Assembly (NCBI GenBank): GCA_036960305.1
Contig: JBALWA010000005.1
Coordinates: 1 to 64,000 of the forward strand
Direction: 5' to 3'
DNA from: JBALVT01 sp036960305
GTDB lineage: Bacteria; Pseudomonadota; Gammaproteobacteria; Pseudomonadales; Halieaceae
Length of the DNA stretch: 64,000 bases
Shown: in pieces, positions 19,523 through 27,589 of the stretch
How the letters are laid out: every line of letters begins with the position of its first letter
Numbering within the stretch: the first letter of the stretch is position 1
The notes under the pieces: model-generated
Told to the model about the DNA's origin: nothing
The model's database searches: none
What the model saw: the letters and a program-made list of their open reading frames with translations, nothing else
Made by a program: the position numbers and the translations under genes

Positions 19523-20698
19523 TCAGGCTAACACCCTGGCCAGCCGCTCGACCGCCACCTCAAGCCGATCCATTCCCGTGGTGTAGGAAAAACGGACATA
19601 CTCATTGGATAGATTGTGACCGAAATCCAGTCCGGGCGTTAAGGCCACACCATTTTCTTCCAGCAGGCGCATGCAAAATTCCTGGCTGTCCTCGGTAAAA
19701 CGGCGGGCGTTGGCGTAGATATAGAAGGCCCCTTCGGGTTTACAGGGAACGGTGAAACCCAGGTCCTGCAGGGCGGGCATCAGGAAGTCCCGGCGCTGGC
19801 GAAATATGTCCCGACGCTCATTCAATATCTCCCGGGTAGCAGGTTCGAAACCCGCTAACGCGGCATGTTGCGCCATGGTCGATAGGGATATAAAGAAATT
19901 CTGTGCCAGCTTTTCCATCTCGTCCACCGCGGCCTCGGGTGCAACCAGCCACCCCAGGCGCCATCCCGTCATACCGAAATACTTGGAGAAACTGTTGATG
20001 ACAAAGGCATCAGGGTCTACCTCCAGCACCGATGGGGTCGCCGCATCGTAACCCAGACCATGGTATATCTCATCGACCAGCAAATGGCCGCCACGTTTTT
20101 TCACCGCCAGCGACAAAGCCAACAACTCCTCACGCGTAAGTGCTGTGCCCGTAGGATTGGCGGGAGACGCTACCAGAGCACCGATAGTATTGTCCTGCCA
20201 GTGCGCCTCGAGCAACTCGGCAGTCAGCTGAAAACGGGTCTTCTCCGAGACAGGCACCAGTTGACCCCGCCCCTCCACCAACCTTAAAAACTGGCGATTA
20301 CAGGGATATCCGGGGTCGGTCATCAACATGCCATCGCCAGGATTAACCAACAGCGCCGACAACAGCAGCAGTGCGCCGGAAGCCCCGGGCGTAATCATGA
20401 TGCGCCGTGGAGAGATATCCAGGCCGTATTCCTGCCGATAGTATTCCGATAGCGCCTCGCGCAACTGCGGAATTCCCGCAGCCTGGGAGTAATGGGTCTC
20501 ACCGCGCGCCAGGGCGGCTCGGCCAGCCTCAATAATAGGCTGGGCTGTGGCGAAATCCGGCTCACCGGCGGCGAGATGCACGATGTCACGCCCTGCAGCA
20601 GCCAGTTCAGTCGCCCTCGACAACACCTCCACCACCCGAAATGGCTGAATATCCTGTACTCGCTGGGCAAACTGCCGACCCTTCAGGCCATCGGACAT
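19523..20698 (-). CDS. PLP-dependent class I/II aminotransferase
   Basis: A 391-aa fold-type I aminotransferase. The PLP-binding lysine is K239 in NSFSKYFGMTGWRLGW. ASPANPTGT supplies N181 and VDEIYHG supplies D209. The substrate is not evident; aspartate- or alanine-type amino acids are likely. ATG 20698 has a GGAGAGAG site and begins MSDGLKGRQFAQRV; an upstream in-frame ATG (20728) lacks one. The same gene sits beside dksA in Pseudomonas. It is divergent from dksA. Confidence 0.93.
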   Translation of the reverse strand: MSDGLKGRQFAQRVQDIQPFRVVEVLSRATELAAAGRDIVHLAAGEPDFATAQPIIEAGRAALARGETHYSQAAGIPQLREALSEYYRQEYGLDISPRRIMITPGASGALLLLSALLVNPGDGMLMTDPGYPCNRQFLRLVEGRGQLVPVSEKTRFQLTAELLEAHWQDNTIGALVASPANPTGTALTREELLALSLAVKKRGGHLLVDEIYHGLGYDAATPSVLEVDPDAFVINSFSKYFGMTGWRLGWLVAPEAAVDEMEKLAQNFFISLSTMAQHAALAGFEPATREILNERRDIFRQRRDFLMPALQDLGFTVPCKPEGAFYIYANARRFTEDSQEFCMRLLEENGVALTPGLDFGHNLSNEYVRFSYTTGMDRLEVAVERLARVLA

Positions 20699-20904
20699 AC
20701 AATCTCTCTCCCACTCAAAGCGCATCATTCTAGCAATTGACGCCGCGCCTTGTCCTTGCCGGGCGAAGAAAAACTGCCATTAATAGTGGCACCCCCGCTG
20801 GATATCTGGTAGTTTCTCCGCCCTTGAGTTTAGGGGGGGTATAGAGGCCTTTCCTCACTCTCTGTGAGTATTGCGAATTTAACGTCACGTATGGGAATCC
20901 AACC

Positions 20905-21360
20905 ATGCCAAAAGCAGCCAAAAAAGCAGCGAAAAAGGTAGTTAGCACCGAGTTCAAGAACTTCGAGCCCTATAAGCCAAAGCGCGGCGAAGAGTACATG
21001 AACGAAAATCAGCGTAAGCACTTCGACCAGATTCTTCTGGACTGGAAGGCGCAACTGATGGAAGAGGTCGATCGAACAGTCACTCATATGAAAGATGAGG
21101 CGGCCAACTTTCCCGACCCTGCAGATCGAGCAACCCAGGAAGAGGAATTCAGCCTGGAGTTACGCACGCGTGACCGCGAGCGCAAGCTGATCAAGAAGAT
21201 CGATAGCATGATCGACCGAATCGACCATGACGACTACGGTTTCTGCGATGCCTGTGGCGTGGACATTGGCATCAAGCGCCTTGAAGCCCGTCCGACAGCA
21301 ACGCTGTGTATTGATTGCAAAACCCTGGACGAAATCAAGGAACGACAGGAACTGGGCTAA
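20905..21360 (+). CDS. dksA: RNA polymerase-binding transcription factor DksA
   Basis: Cofactor that works with ppGpp at the RNA polymerase secondary channel to turn rRNA promoters down and amino-acid promoters up. The 151-aa protein has a coiled coil with the DPADRA tip (conserved Asp and Ala), then the four-Cys zinc finger CDACG...CIDCK. The N-terminal lysine-rich AKKAAKK segment is as in Pseudomonas DksA. It is the first gene of the dksA-gluQRS-cbrXAB run. Confidence 0.97.
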   Translation: MPKAAKKAAKKVVSTEFKNFEPYKPKRGEEYMNENQRKHFDQILLDWKAQLMEEVDRTVTHMKDEAANFPDPADRATQEEEFSLELRTRDRERKLIKKIDSMIDRIDHDDYGFCDACGVDIGIKRLEARPTATLCIDCKTLDEIKERQELG

Positions 21361-21379
21361 GCCTCCGCCGGCGAACCCG

Positions 21380-22282
21380 GTGCCTGATCCTACATTGATA
21401 TACCGCGGGCGCTTCGCGCCCTCCCCCAGCGGCCCACTGCACCTGGGCTCCCTGATCGCTGCCCTTGCCTCCTATCTGGATGCACGACATCACGCCGGCA
21501 TCTGGCTGGTCCGCATTGATGACCTGGACCCTCCCCGGGAACAAGCCGGCGCGGCCCAGGAGATCCTGCAGAGCCTGGAAAACCACGGCTTGCAGTGGGA
21601 CGAAGACATTATGTGGCAAAGCCAGAGGGCTCCGGCATACGAGGAGGCACTGGCCAAACTCGCCAACCAACACCGTACGTTCCAATGTGACTGCAGCCGC
21701 CATCAATTGAATTCTGCCGGTTCCTGCCAGGCAGGCTGTCAGTCGCGACAGGGCCAAATCGCGACACCCTCGGCGACACGAATCATCGTCATGCCAAGCG
21801 GTACGATGGCATTTGACGACCAGTTGCAGGGCCCCCAGGGCATGCAACGCGACGAAGCTCTCGAGAATTTCGTGGTCAAGCGAAAGGACGGCTTGTACGC
21901 CTATCAACTGGCCGTGGTCGTGGATGATGCCAGTCAACGCATCAATCATATCGTCAGGGGCTCCGACTTAATGGACTCCACCGGCAGACAAATTTACCTG
22001 CAACAAACCCTGGGACTGGATACCCTCAGCTATTGCCACCTGCCGGTAATCACCAACAGGGACGGGCAAAAATTCAGTAAGCAGAATCACGCCCCGGCTA
22101 TCGTCAATCGTCAAGCGGTGCAAAACCTCAGGCTTGCACTGGCCTTTCTTCGACAAAGCCAGCCGCCGGCAGAACTGAAGGACACCCGATCCCTGCTCAA
22201 TTTCGCCATCGCGCGATGGTCGCCCACGGCACTGCCGGGTGTCATGGACATTCCCGCCAGCGCTATAGGCCTCAGCGGTTGA
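21380..22282 (+). CDS. gluQ: Glutamyl-Q tRNA(Asp) synthetase
   Basis: Truncated GluRS paralog that attaches glutamate to queuosine in tRNA(Asp). It has the HIGH-like motif SGPLHLGSL, a zinc knuckle CDC...CQAGC near residues 106-126, and a KMSKS-like GQKFSKQ. It lacks the anticodon-binding domain, giving 300 aa. The start is chosen as GTG 21380, just after dksA; the frame is open backward into dksA, but that part has no GluRS similarity. The dksA-gluQRS pair is widely conserved in Gammaproteobacteria. Confidence 0.93.
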   Translation: MPDPTLIYRGRFAPSPSGPLHLGSLIAALASYLDARHHAGIWLVRIDDLDPPREQAGAAQEILQSLENHGLQWDEDIMWQSQRAPAYEEALAKLANQHRTFQCDCSRHQLNSAGSCQAGCQSRQGQIATPSATRIIVMPSGTMAFDDQLQGPQGMQRDEALENFVVKRKDGLYAYQLAVVVDDASQRINHIVRGSDLMDSTGRQIYLQQTLGLDTLSYCHLPVITNRDGQKFSKQNHAPAIVNRQAVQNLRLALAFLRQSQPPAELKDTRSLLNFAIARWSPTALPGVMDIPASAIGLSG

Positions 22283-22345
22283 ACTTTACGCCCTTGAACT
22301 GCTTGCGTAGTATCCATCAGCAGACCCACCGGGAATCCTGCCGTC

Positions 22346-22522
22346 ATGTATATTAATCGAGCGCTGCTTTTTATGCTGGGCTTCGCTTTTATTTTCTATC
22401 CCTCCATCGAAGCCTGGCTGCTCAATGGTGATACCGACTGGCACCGCCCTTACCAGGTCTGGCTACTCATCATCGTAGCGGCCTACTGGAACCAGCGCAC
22501 CCGGGAGCCCGATGAGCTTTAG
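22346..22522 (+). CDS. cbrX: Small membrane protein upstream of cbrA (CbrX-like)
   Basis: A 58-codon ORF beginning MYINRALLFMLGFAFIFYPS, too short for a usual ORF cut-off. It has one hydrophobic helix (about 6-21) and a second (38-47, VWLLIIVAAYW), with charged ends. Its last 11 bases overlap the start of cbrA, whose GGGAG ribosome site lies inside it, so cbrA translation is probably coupled. Pseudomonas has a small ORF, cbrX, in the same place with the same overlap. The name rests on position and form, not on a detailed sequence match. Confidence 0.75.
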   Translation: MYINRALLFMLGFAFIFYPSIEAWLLNGDTDWHRPYQVWLLIIVAAYWNQRTREPDEL

Positions 22523-25490
22523 CCTGGCACAGATACTGCTGTTTATTGTCGCCTATCTCAGTGGCTTGTTCGCTGTCGCCCATTTTGCCGACCGGGGAAT
22601 TTTGCCAGAGCGAATCACCCGACACCCTGCTGTCTATGTGCTCTCCCTGGGCGTATTTGCCGGCGCCATGGCCAGCTATGGCACGGTTGAACTCGCACAC
22701 CATTACGGCTACAGCTTTCTCCTGTATTACCTGGGCGTCGTACTGATGTTTGTCATGGCCACCCTGTTGATGTTTCCCCTGCTTCGGCTTTGCAGGGTAT
22801 ACCAGTTAAGTTCTCTCGCCGACGTTCTCACATTCCGCTTCCGCAGCCAGTGGGTGGGCGCCACGATTACCCTCGCGATGTGTATTACCCTGCTGCCACT
22901 GCTTGCGCTTCAAATCCAGGCGGTAGCGGACAGCATCCACATACTGGAGGGCGACTACCACTATCTGGTTTCGGGCACCGAGCGACAAGACGGCCTGGCC
23001 TTTCTGTTCTGTATTATCATCACGGTTTTTTCAATCCTGTTCGGCACACGGCACATCTCCTCCCAGCGACGAAATGATGGCCTGGTAACCGCAATTGCCT
23101 TCGAGTCCCTGGTCAAGTTGGCCGCCTTGCTGATTCTGTTTTTTGTCGCGATCTACGGCGTCTTCGATGGGTTTTCAGGCCTTGAACAATGGCTACATCA
23201 AAACCCTGCCATTAGCGGCGTATTGGACAAACCCATGCCGGGCGACTCAGCCAGGGCTCTATTGCTGATTTTCTTTGCCGGTGCAGTCTGCATGCCCCAT
23301 ATGTTCCACATGGCTTTTGCGGAAAACACTGATAGCCAACACTTGCGTACGGCCTCCTGGGGCCTCCCCCTGTACATGATGCTCATCAGCCTACCGATAC
23401 TGCCCGTCACCTGGGCAGGCATCAAGCTGGGCCACGACCTGCCGCTGGATTACACCGGGCTGGCAATAGGACTGCAATTGCACTCGACCAGCATCAGCGC
23501 TGTCGCCTTTGTTGCCGGTCTATCGGCGGCGAGTGCCACCATTATTGTCACCACACTTGCCCTCGCTAATATGTGTCTCAACCACCTCATCCTGCCAACC
23601 GGTTTTTTGCAGGTTGATCAGGAACAGAGTATTTATAACCAACTGAGATGGTTGCGCCGTACACTGATTGCCGCACTGATTTTGGCGGGCTATACATTTT
23701 TCAATGTTATTAGTGGGCGGGAGACACTCACCCAACTCGCACTCGTCGCTTTTATAGGCACGCTGCAATTTTTACCCGGGATCATCGCCACCCTGTACTG
23801 GCCCAGAGCCAATCGCAAGGGCTTGCTGAGTGGCTTGCTCATTGGCCTGGCCATCTGGTTTTTTACCATGTTGCTTCCCATCATCAGCGAATTCGACACA
23901 CTGACCCTGGGTCACATCTACCCCAGTATTCAGGACGATCAGGAAAACTTCTGGGCCGTTGCCACCATGATTTCCCTGGCGCTGAATACCGCTTTCTTCG
24001 TCATCGTATCCATCCTCACTAAAACCAGCGAAGATGAGCAGGTTGCCGCGGAAATTTGCTCGATGGACGACCAGAGCCGACCGACGCGGCAGACCTTAAC
24101 GCTGCACAGCTCGACAGAATTCGCCCGAAACCTCAGCCCCGCACTGGGAGAAAATACGGCCCAAACCGTAGTCCAGACAGCACTTGATGAACTGCAGTTC
24201 GACGAATCCGAGTCGCGCCCCTATGCGCTGCGCCGCCTGCGCGGCAGGGTTGAGGCCAACTTATCCGGTCTACTTGGCCCGGCAGTCGCCCACAGCATTA
24301 TCAATCAATGCATCCCTTTCCAACCCAGCCTTAGTGACGGTATTGAAGACATCAACCTCATCGAGCGAAACCTGGACCGGGCCCAGTTCAGCTTTACCGG
24401 ACGCGCTGCCGATCTGGACAATTTGCGTAGACACTACCGCGAGACCCTGGACAATCTCCCTATCGGCGTTTGCTCCATCGGCACCGACGGGGAAATACTG
24501 ATCTGGAACCGCAGCATGGAACAGACCACGGCCATCCCTGCCAGCGAAGTCCTGGGGTCACTGCTGGACTCTCTCAACGAGCCCTGGCGACAGGTAATAG
24601 GCGACTTTGTGTTGGGTAATATTGCGGCGGTACTAAGACAGGAAGTCACCGCGGAACCGGGTAAATCGCGCTGGGTCAGCCTGCACAAGGCATCGATAGA
24701 AGCCAAGGCTGACAGCAATGACCGGGTGATTCTGGTAGAAGACATCACCGATTTTGAACTGATGGAACGGGAGCTTTTGCACAGTGAGCGCCTGGCCTCC
24801 ATCGGCCAACTCGCGGCCGGGGTAGCGCATGAGATTGGCAACCCGGTAACCGGCATCGCCTGTCTGGCGCAAAACCTCGAATATGAAACAGATGCCGCTG
24901 AAATTCGCAATACGGCCAGTGAGATCCTGAAGCAGACCGATAGAGTGACCCGGATAGTCGAGTCTCTGGTCAACTTTTCACACGTGGGCTCGCGTACGGG
25001 TGATGTCAAGCTAAGCCCCTCCAATCTTGCCGACTGTGTGGATGAAGCCCGCCACCTCCTGCAACTGGACCAGGGCGCCAAACAAGTATCGCTGGACAAC
25101 AGAACGGACCGGGAACTGGTGGTTTTGGCCGACAGCCAACGACTGTTACAGGTCTTCATTAACCTGTTGGGCAATGCCCGGGACGCCTGCCTTCCGGGCG
25201 GCGAGGTCAGTGTGCAAGCCACGGTTACAGGCGAGCAGGTATCGATTCATATTGAAGACAATGGCTGCGGTATCCCCCCCGAGCAACAGGGCCAGATCTT
25301 TGACCCGTTTTATACCACCAAGGAACCCGGCGAGGGCACAGGCCTGGGGTTGGCCCTGGTCTACACCATCATGGAAGATATGAACGGCAGCGTACAACTG
25401 GAAAGCCCCATACAAAGTGGCCCCCAACCGGGCACACGCGTCACCCTCGAACTACCACTGGGTCGCTACGGGGCGGAATTCGAAATCTAG
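22512..25490 (+). CDS. cbrA: Transporter-linked sensor histidine kinase CbrA
   Basis: A 992-aa sensor of the CbrAB system that controls carbon/nitrogen balance and catabolite repression. An SLC5-like sodium/solute symporter domain with about 13 helices (residues 1-510) is followed by a linker and a PAS domain (NLPIGVCSIGTDGEILIWNRS, about 650). The kinase core has H773 in GVAHEIGNP, the N box NLLGNARDA, and G boxes EDNGCGIP and GEGTGLGLALV. Histidine transport by P. putida CbrA is known; the ligand here is not shown. ATG 22512 lies inside cbrX with a GGGAG site 4 bases upstream. Confidence 0.96.
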   Translation: MSFSLAQILLFIVAYLSGLFAVAHFADRGILPERITRHPAVYVLSLGVFAGAMASYGTVELAHHYGYSFLLYYLGVVLMFVMATLLMFPLLRLCRVYQLSSLADVLTFRFRSQWVGATITLAMCITLLPLLALQIQAVADSIHILEGDYHYLVSGTERQDGLAFLFCIIITVFSILFGTRHISSQRRNDGLVTAIAFESLVKLAALLILFFVAIYGVFDGFSGLEQWLHQNPAISGVLDKPMPGDSARALLLIFFAGAVCMPHMFHMAFAENTDSQHLRTASWGLPLYMMLISLPILPVTWAGIKLGHDLPLDYTGLAIGLQLHSTSISAVAFVAGLSAASATIIVTTLALANMCLNHLILPTGFLQVDQEQSIYNQLRWLRRTLIAALILAGYTFFNVISGRETLTQLALVAFIGTLQFLPGIIATLYWPRANRKGLLSGLLIGLAIWFFTMLLPIISEFDTLTLGHIYPSIQDDQENFWAVATMISLALNTAFFVIVSILTKTSEDEQVAAEICSMDDQSRPTRQTLTLHSSTEFARNLSPALGENTAQTVVQTALDELQFDESESRPYALRRLRGRVEANLSGLLGPAVAHSIINQCIPFQPSLSDGIEDINLIERNLDRAQFSFTGRAADLDNLRRHYRETLDNLPIGVCSIGTDGEILIWNRSMEQTTAIPASEVLGSLLDSLNEPWRQVIGDFVLGNIAAVLRQEVTAEPGKSRWVSLHKASIEAKADSNDRVILVEDITDFELMERELLHSERLASIGQLAAGVAHEIGNPVTGIACLAQNLEYETDAAEIRNTASEILKQTDRVTRIVESLVNFSHVGSRTGDVKLSPSNLADCVDEARHLLQLDQGAKQVSLDNRTDRELVVLADSQRLLQVFINLLGNARDACLPGGEVSVQATVTGEQVSIHIEDNGCGIPPEQQGQIFDPFYTTKEPGEGTGLGLALVYTIMEDMNGSVQLESPIQSGPQPGTRVTLELPLGRYGAEFEI

Positions 25491-25506
25491 TACAACCCGG
25501 CCTTGC

Positions 25507-25587
25507 GGTAACATTTCACTGCTACTGTTACTGGAATATTCCTTTATGGAGGAGTATGTTGTTTCAGTAATACCCACAAGGTAACAC
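25507..25587 (+). promoter_or_regulatory. Cluster of GTAACA/TGTTAC half-sites before cbrB
   Basis: The 114-base cbrA-cbrB gap holds GGTAACA (25507-25513), TGTTAC (25526-25531, inverted, 12 bases away) and GGTAACA (25580-25586). As I recall, Pseudomonas CbrB binds TGTTAC/GTAACA half-sites, so these could be autoregulatory. The same half-sites recur upstream of the crcZ-like promoter. This is a motif match only. Confidence 0.4.
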
Positions 25588-25604
25588 CAAGGAACACTGG
25601 CACC

Positions 25605-27053
25605 ATGAAACAGATCCTCGTTGTAGAAGACGAATCCGTTATTCGCACCGCGCTGCGGCGCCTACTGGAGCGCAACGAGTACCTCATTAGCGAAGCCGGT
25701 TCGGTACAGGAAGCGGAGTCGAATTTCACCCTGACGGATTTTGACCTGGTCATCAGCGACTTGCGACTGCCCGGTGCTCCCGGCACCGATCTGATCCGCA
25801 AGGCCGGCGATGTCCCCGTATTGATCATGACCAGTTATGCCAGCCTGCGCTCCGCCGTTGACTCAATGCGCATGGGCGCAGTCGATTATATCGCCAAACC
25901 CTTTGACCACGGCGACATGATCAACGCCGTCGCTCGCATTATCGCCGACCACCCCACGCCAAAATCCCAGGGGGAGCAGTCTCCAGCCAACACCTCGAGT
26001 AAGCGAGTAACCGGCATTATCGGCAATTGCCCGGCAATGCATACACTGTATGACCATATAGAGCGGGTCGCACCCACCGATGCCACGGTACTGGTTCAGG
26101 GTGAAACCGGCACAGGTAAGGAACTGGTCGCGCGCAGCGTCCACCAACACAGCCGGCGAGCCGACAAAACCATCATCTCTGTTAACTGTGCGGCTATTCC
26201 AGACACCCTCATCGAATCCGAGCTGTTTGGTTACGAAAAAGGCGCCTTCACCGGGGCCAATGCCAGCCGTATGGGGCTCATCGAAGCGGCCGATGGCGGC
26301 ACCTTGTTTCTGGACGAAATTGGCGAGCTACCCATGGAAGCCCAGGCGCGATTATTGCGCTTTATTCAGGAGGGCGAAATCCGCCGCATAGGCTCGGTTC
26401 ACTCCCGCAAGGTGAATGTTCGCCTCATTTGTGCAACACACCGTAACCTGCAGGCGCTCTCTGCCGAGGGGCAATTCCGGCAGGATCTCTACTACCGAAT
26501 CAATGTGCTGCGTTTATCATTGCCACCGCTGAGGGAGCGCGGCAAGGATATATTGCAACTCGCCGAACGCCTGTTACAACAACAAACCGAACGCCTGGGG
26601 TCGGGTAAAAAATTCCTGTCACCGCGCGCCATCCAGGCAATTACCACTTACCAGTGGCCCGGCAATGTCAGGGAACTGGAGCACGCAATTGAACGGGCAG
26701 TCATACTCACAGATGGCGATGAGATTGGTAACGAATCTCTGGGCATTGATCTGGAATTGGTCAACGTCAGCAGGATACGCGGCCAGGGAGTCACCCAGAC
26801 CCCCATGAGAACAATGAACAGCCACCAGTCTGAAGATTTGTCGCTGGAAGATTATTTCCAGCGCTTTGTTCTGGAGCATCAGGACTCCATGAGCGAGACA
26901 GAGTTAGCCCAAAAGCTGGGGGTCAGCCGCAAATGCCTGTGGGAGCGACGGCAGCGATTCGGCATTCCGCGACAAAAAAGCGCTGCGGCCTCACGTCCCA
27001 AAAAGCCTGATAACACCGATAACGCCCCCCGGACAAACGTTACCGGAAGCTGA
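25605..27053 (+). CDS. cbrB: NtrC-family sigma-54 response regulator CbrB
   Basis: A 482-aa enhancer-binding activator. The receiver domain has phospho-acceptor D52 in FDLVISDLRLPG. The AAA+ domain has GETGTGKE (Walker A), YEKGAFTGA (the sigma-54 contact loop) and GTLFLDEIGELP (Walker B). A Fis-type helix-turn-helix SETELAQKLGVSRKCLWERR ends the protein, followed by a basic tail. It is activated by CbrA and expected to drive the sigma-54 promoter 110 bases downstream. Confidence 0.96.
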   Translation: MKQILVVEDESVIRTALRRLLERNEYLISEAGSVQEAESNFTLTDFDLVISDLRLPGAPGTDLIRKAGDVPVLIMTSYASLRSAVDSMRMGAVDYIAKPFDHGDMINAVARIIADHPTPKSQGEQSPANTSSKRVTGIIGNCPAMHTLYDHIERVAPTDATVLVQGETGTGKELVARSVHQHSRRADKTIISVNCAAIPDTLIESELFGYEKGAFTGANASRMGLIEAADGGTLFLDEIGELPMEAQARLLRFIQEGEIRRIGSVHSRKVNVRLICATHRNLQALSAEGQFRQDLYYRINVLRLSLPPLRERGKDILQLAERLLQQQTERLGSGKKFLSPRAIQAITTYQWPGNVRELEHAIERAVILTDGDEIGNESLGIDLELVNVSRIRGQGVTQTPMRTMNSHQSEDLSLEDYFQRFVLEHQDSMSETELAQKLGVSRKCLWERRQRFGIPRQKSAAASRPKKPDNTDNAPRTNVTGS

Positions 27054-27085
27054 TTCAGTGACAGATTGGGAGTAAATAGGTAACA
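27039..27085 (+). promoter_or_regulatory. Candidate CbrB upstream activating sites for the crcZ-like gene
   Basis: GTTACC at 27039-27044, inside the last cbrB codons, and GGTAACA at 27079-27085 form an inverted pair. They lie about 100-150 bases before the predicted sigma-54 start site at 27188. This matches the distance at which CbrB acts on Pseudomonas crcZ. The half-site spacing is wider than in a simple dyad, so the exact binding site is uncertain. Confidence 0.5.
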
Positions 27086-27160
27086 CACGGCCCTCGGCAC
27101 AGAGGGACCACAAACACCAAAAAATATTTAAGTTGTTGATTTTTAATGTTATTTATATAG

Positions 27161-27178
27161 TTGGCACAACGCATGCAT
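27161..27178 (+). promoter_or_regulatory. Sigma-54 (RpoN) promoter of the CrcZ-like RNA
   Basis: TTGGCACAACGCATGCAT contains the invariant GG (27163-27164) and GC (27175-27176) exactly 10 bases apart. The -24 half TTGGCAC is perfect and the -12 half ATGCA is near consensus. The expected start site is about 27188. It sits directly downstream of cbrB, a sigma-54 activator gene, and upstream of no coding gene for 400 bases. Confidence 0.85.
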
Positions 27179-27415
27179 TGTAAGTAGCAGCATCAAAAAT
27201 AAAAATAACATAATGCTGCAATAAAAATAATACGCACTGCTATGGACCTGGATGGGGAAGAAATTTCCCCTTCAATTTCCCCCCTTATTCTTGATTGGCC
27301 ACTCATTGCGGCAACTTCCATTATTGGCTTTTCGCAGTATGCGACTGGCTCGACAATGGTGCTGCAAGAGAAGTTTTTTTGGCTATATCAACATAGCTTG
27401 CTTATAGCGAATTCG

Positions 27416-27444
27416 TTTAGAATTTACTTTGGCTAATTTATAAA
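27416..27444 (+). promoter_or_regulatory. Possible internal sigma-70 promoter within the CrcZ-like region
   Basis: TTTAGA (27416-27421) and TATAAA (27439-27444) are separated by 17 bases. A start near 27451 would give a separate RNA of about 110 nt carrying the second pair of A-rich blocks and the second hairpin. The surrounding DNA is AT-rich, so a chance match is possible. Confidence 0.3.
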
Positions 27445-27519
27445 ACTATGTTTTTATACGTGCCAATAATAATAACGAAAACCTAGAAATAAAAATAAGA
27501 CTCAACATGAGACCTGGAT

Positions 27520-27562
27520 GGGGAAAACTCTGTTTTCCCTGTCACCATTATTCCCCCTTTTT
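27520..27562 (+). terminator. Intrinsic terminator of the CrcZ-like RNA
   Basis: GGGAAAAC (27521-27528) pairs with GTTTTCCC (27532-27539) across a 3-base loop. Alternatively GGGGAA (27520-27525) pairs with TTCCCC (27551-27556), directly before a five-T run (27558-27562). Either fold ends the RNA 28 bases before the pcnB start. Confidence 0.6.
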
Positions 27563-27589
27563 AAGCTAATCGAGTTTCTCTGACGGACT

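Larger units (their letters stand above)
27188..27562 (+). ncRNA. crcZ: CrcZ-type small RNA (Hfq/Crc decoy) between cbrB and pcnB
   Basis: Predicted transcript of about 375 nt. It has four A-rich blocks matching the AAnAAnAA motif bound by Hfq-Crc: 27194-27212, 27220-27231, 27465-27478 and 27487-27498. The first block sits in the loop of a stem made by GCAGCAT (27187-27193) and ATGCTGC (27213-27219). A 15-base unit GACCTGGATGGGGAA occurs at 27245 and 27511, each time opening a G/C-rich hairpin; the second ends in a T run. Position, sigma-54 promoter, length and A-rich motifs agree with Pseudomonas CrcZ, a roughly 400-nt RNA that relieves catabolite repression. Primary sequence outside the motifs is not recognised. 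Confidence 0.75.

Noticed and set aside
27254..27290. First G/C hairpin of the CrcZ-like region as a terminator
   Set aside because: The stem is good but is followed by CTTCAATTTCC and TTATTCTTG rather than a T run; readthrough seems more likely.
27297..27309. TTGGCCACTCATTGCG as a second sigma-54 promoter
   Set aside because: The GG-to-GC spacing is 9, not the required 10.
27242..27436. 64-aa ORF downstream of cbrB
   Set aside because: No ribosome site, no family features, and it runs through the CrcZ-like hairpin module; better explained as part of the RNA.
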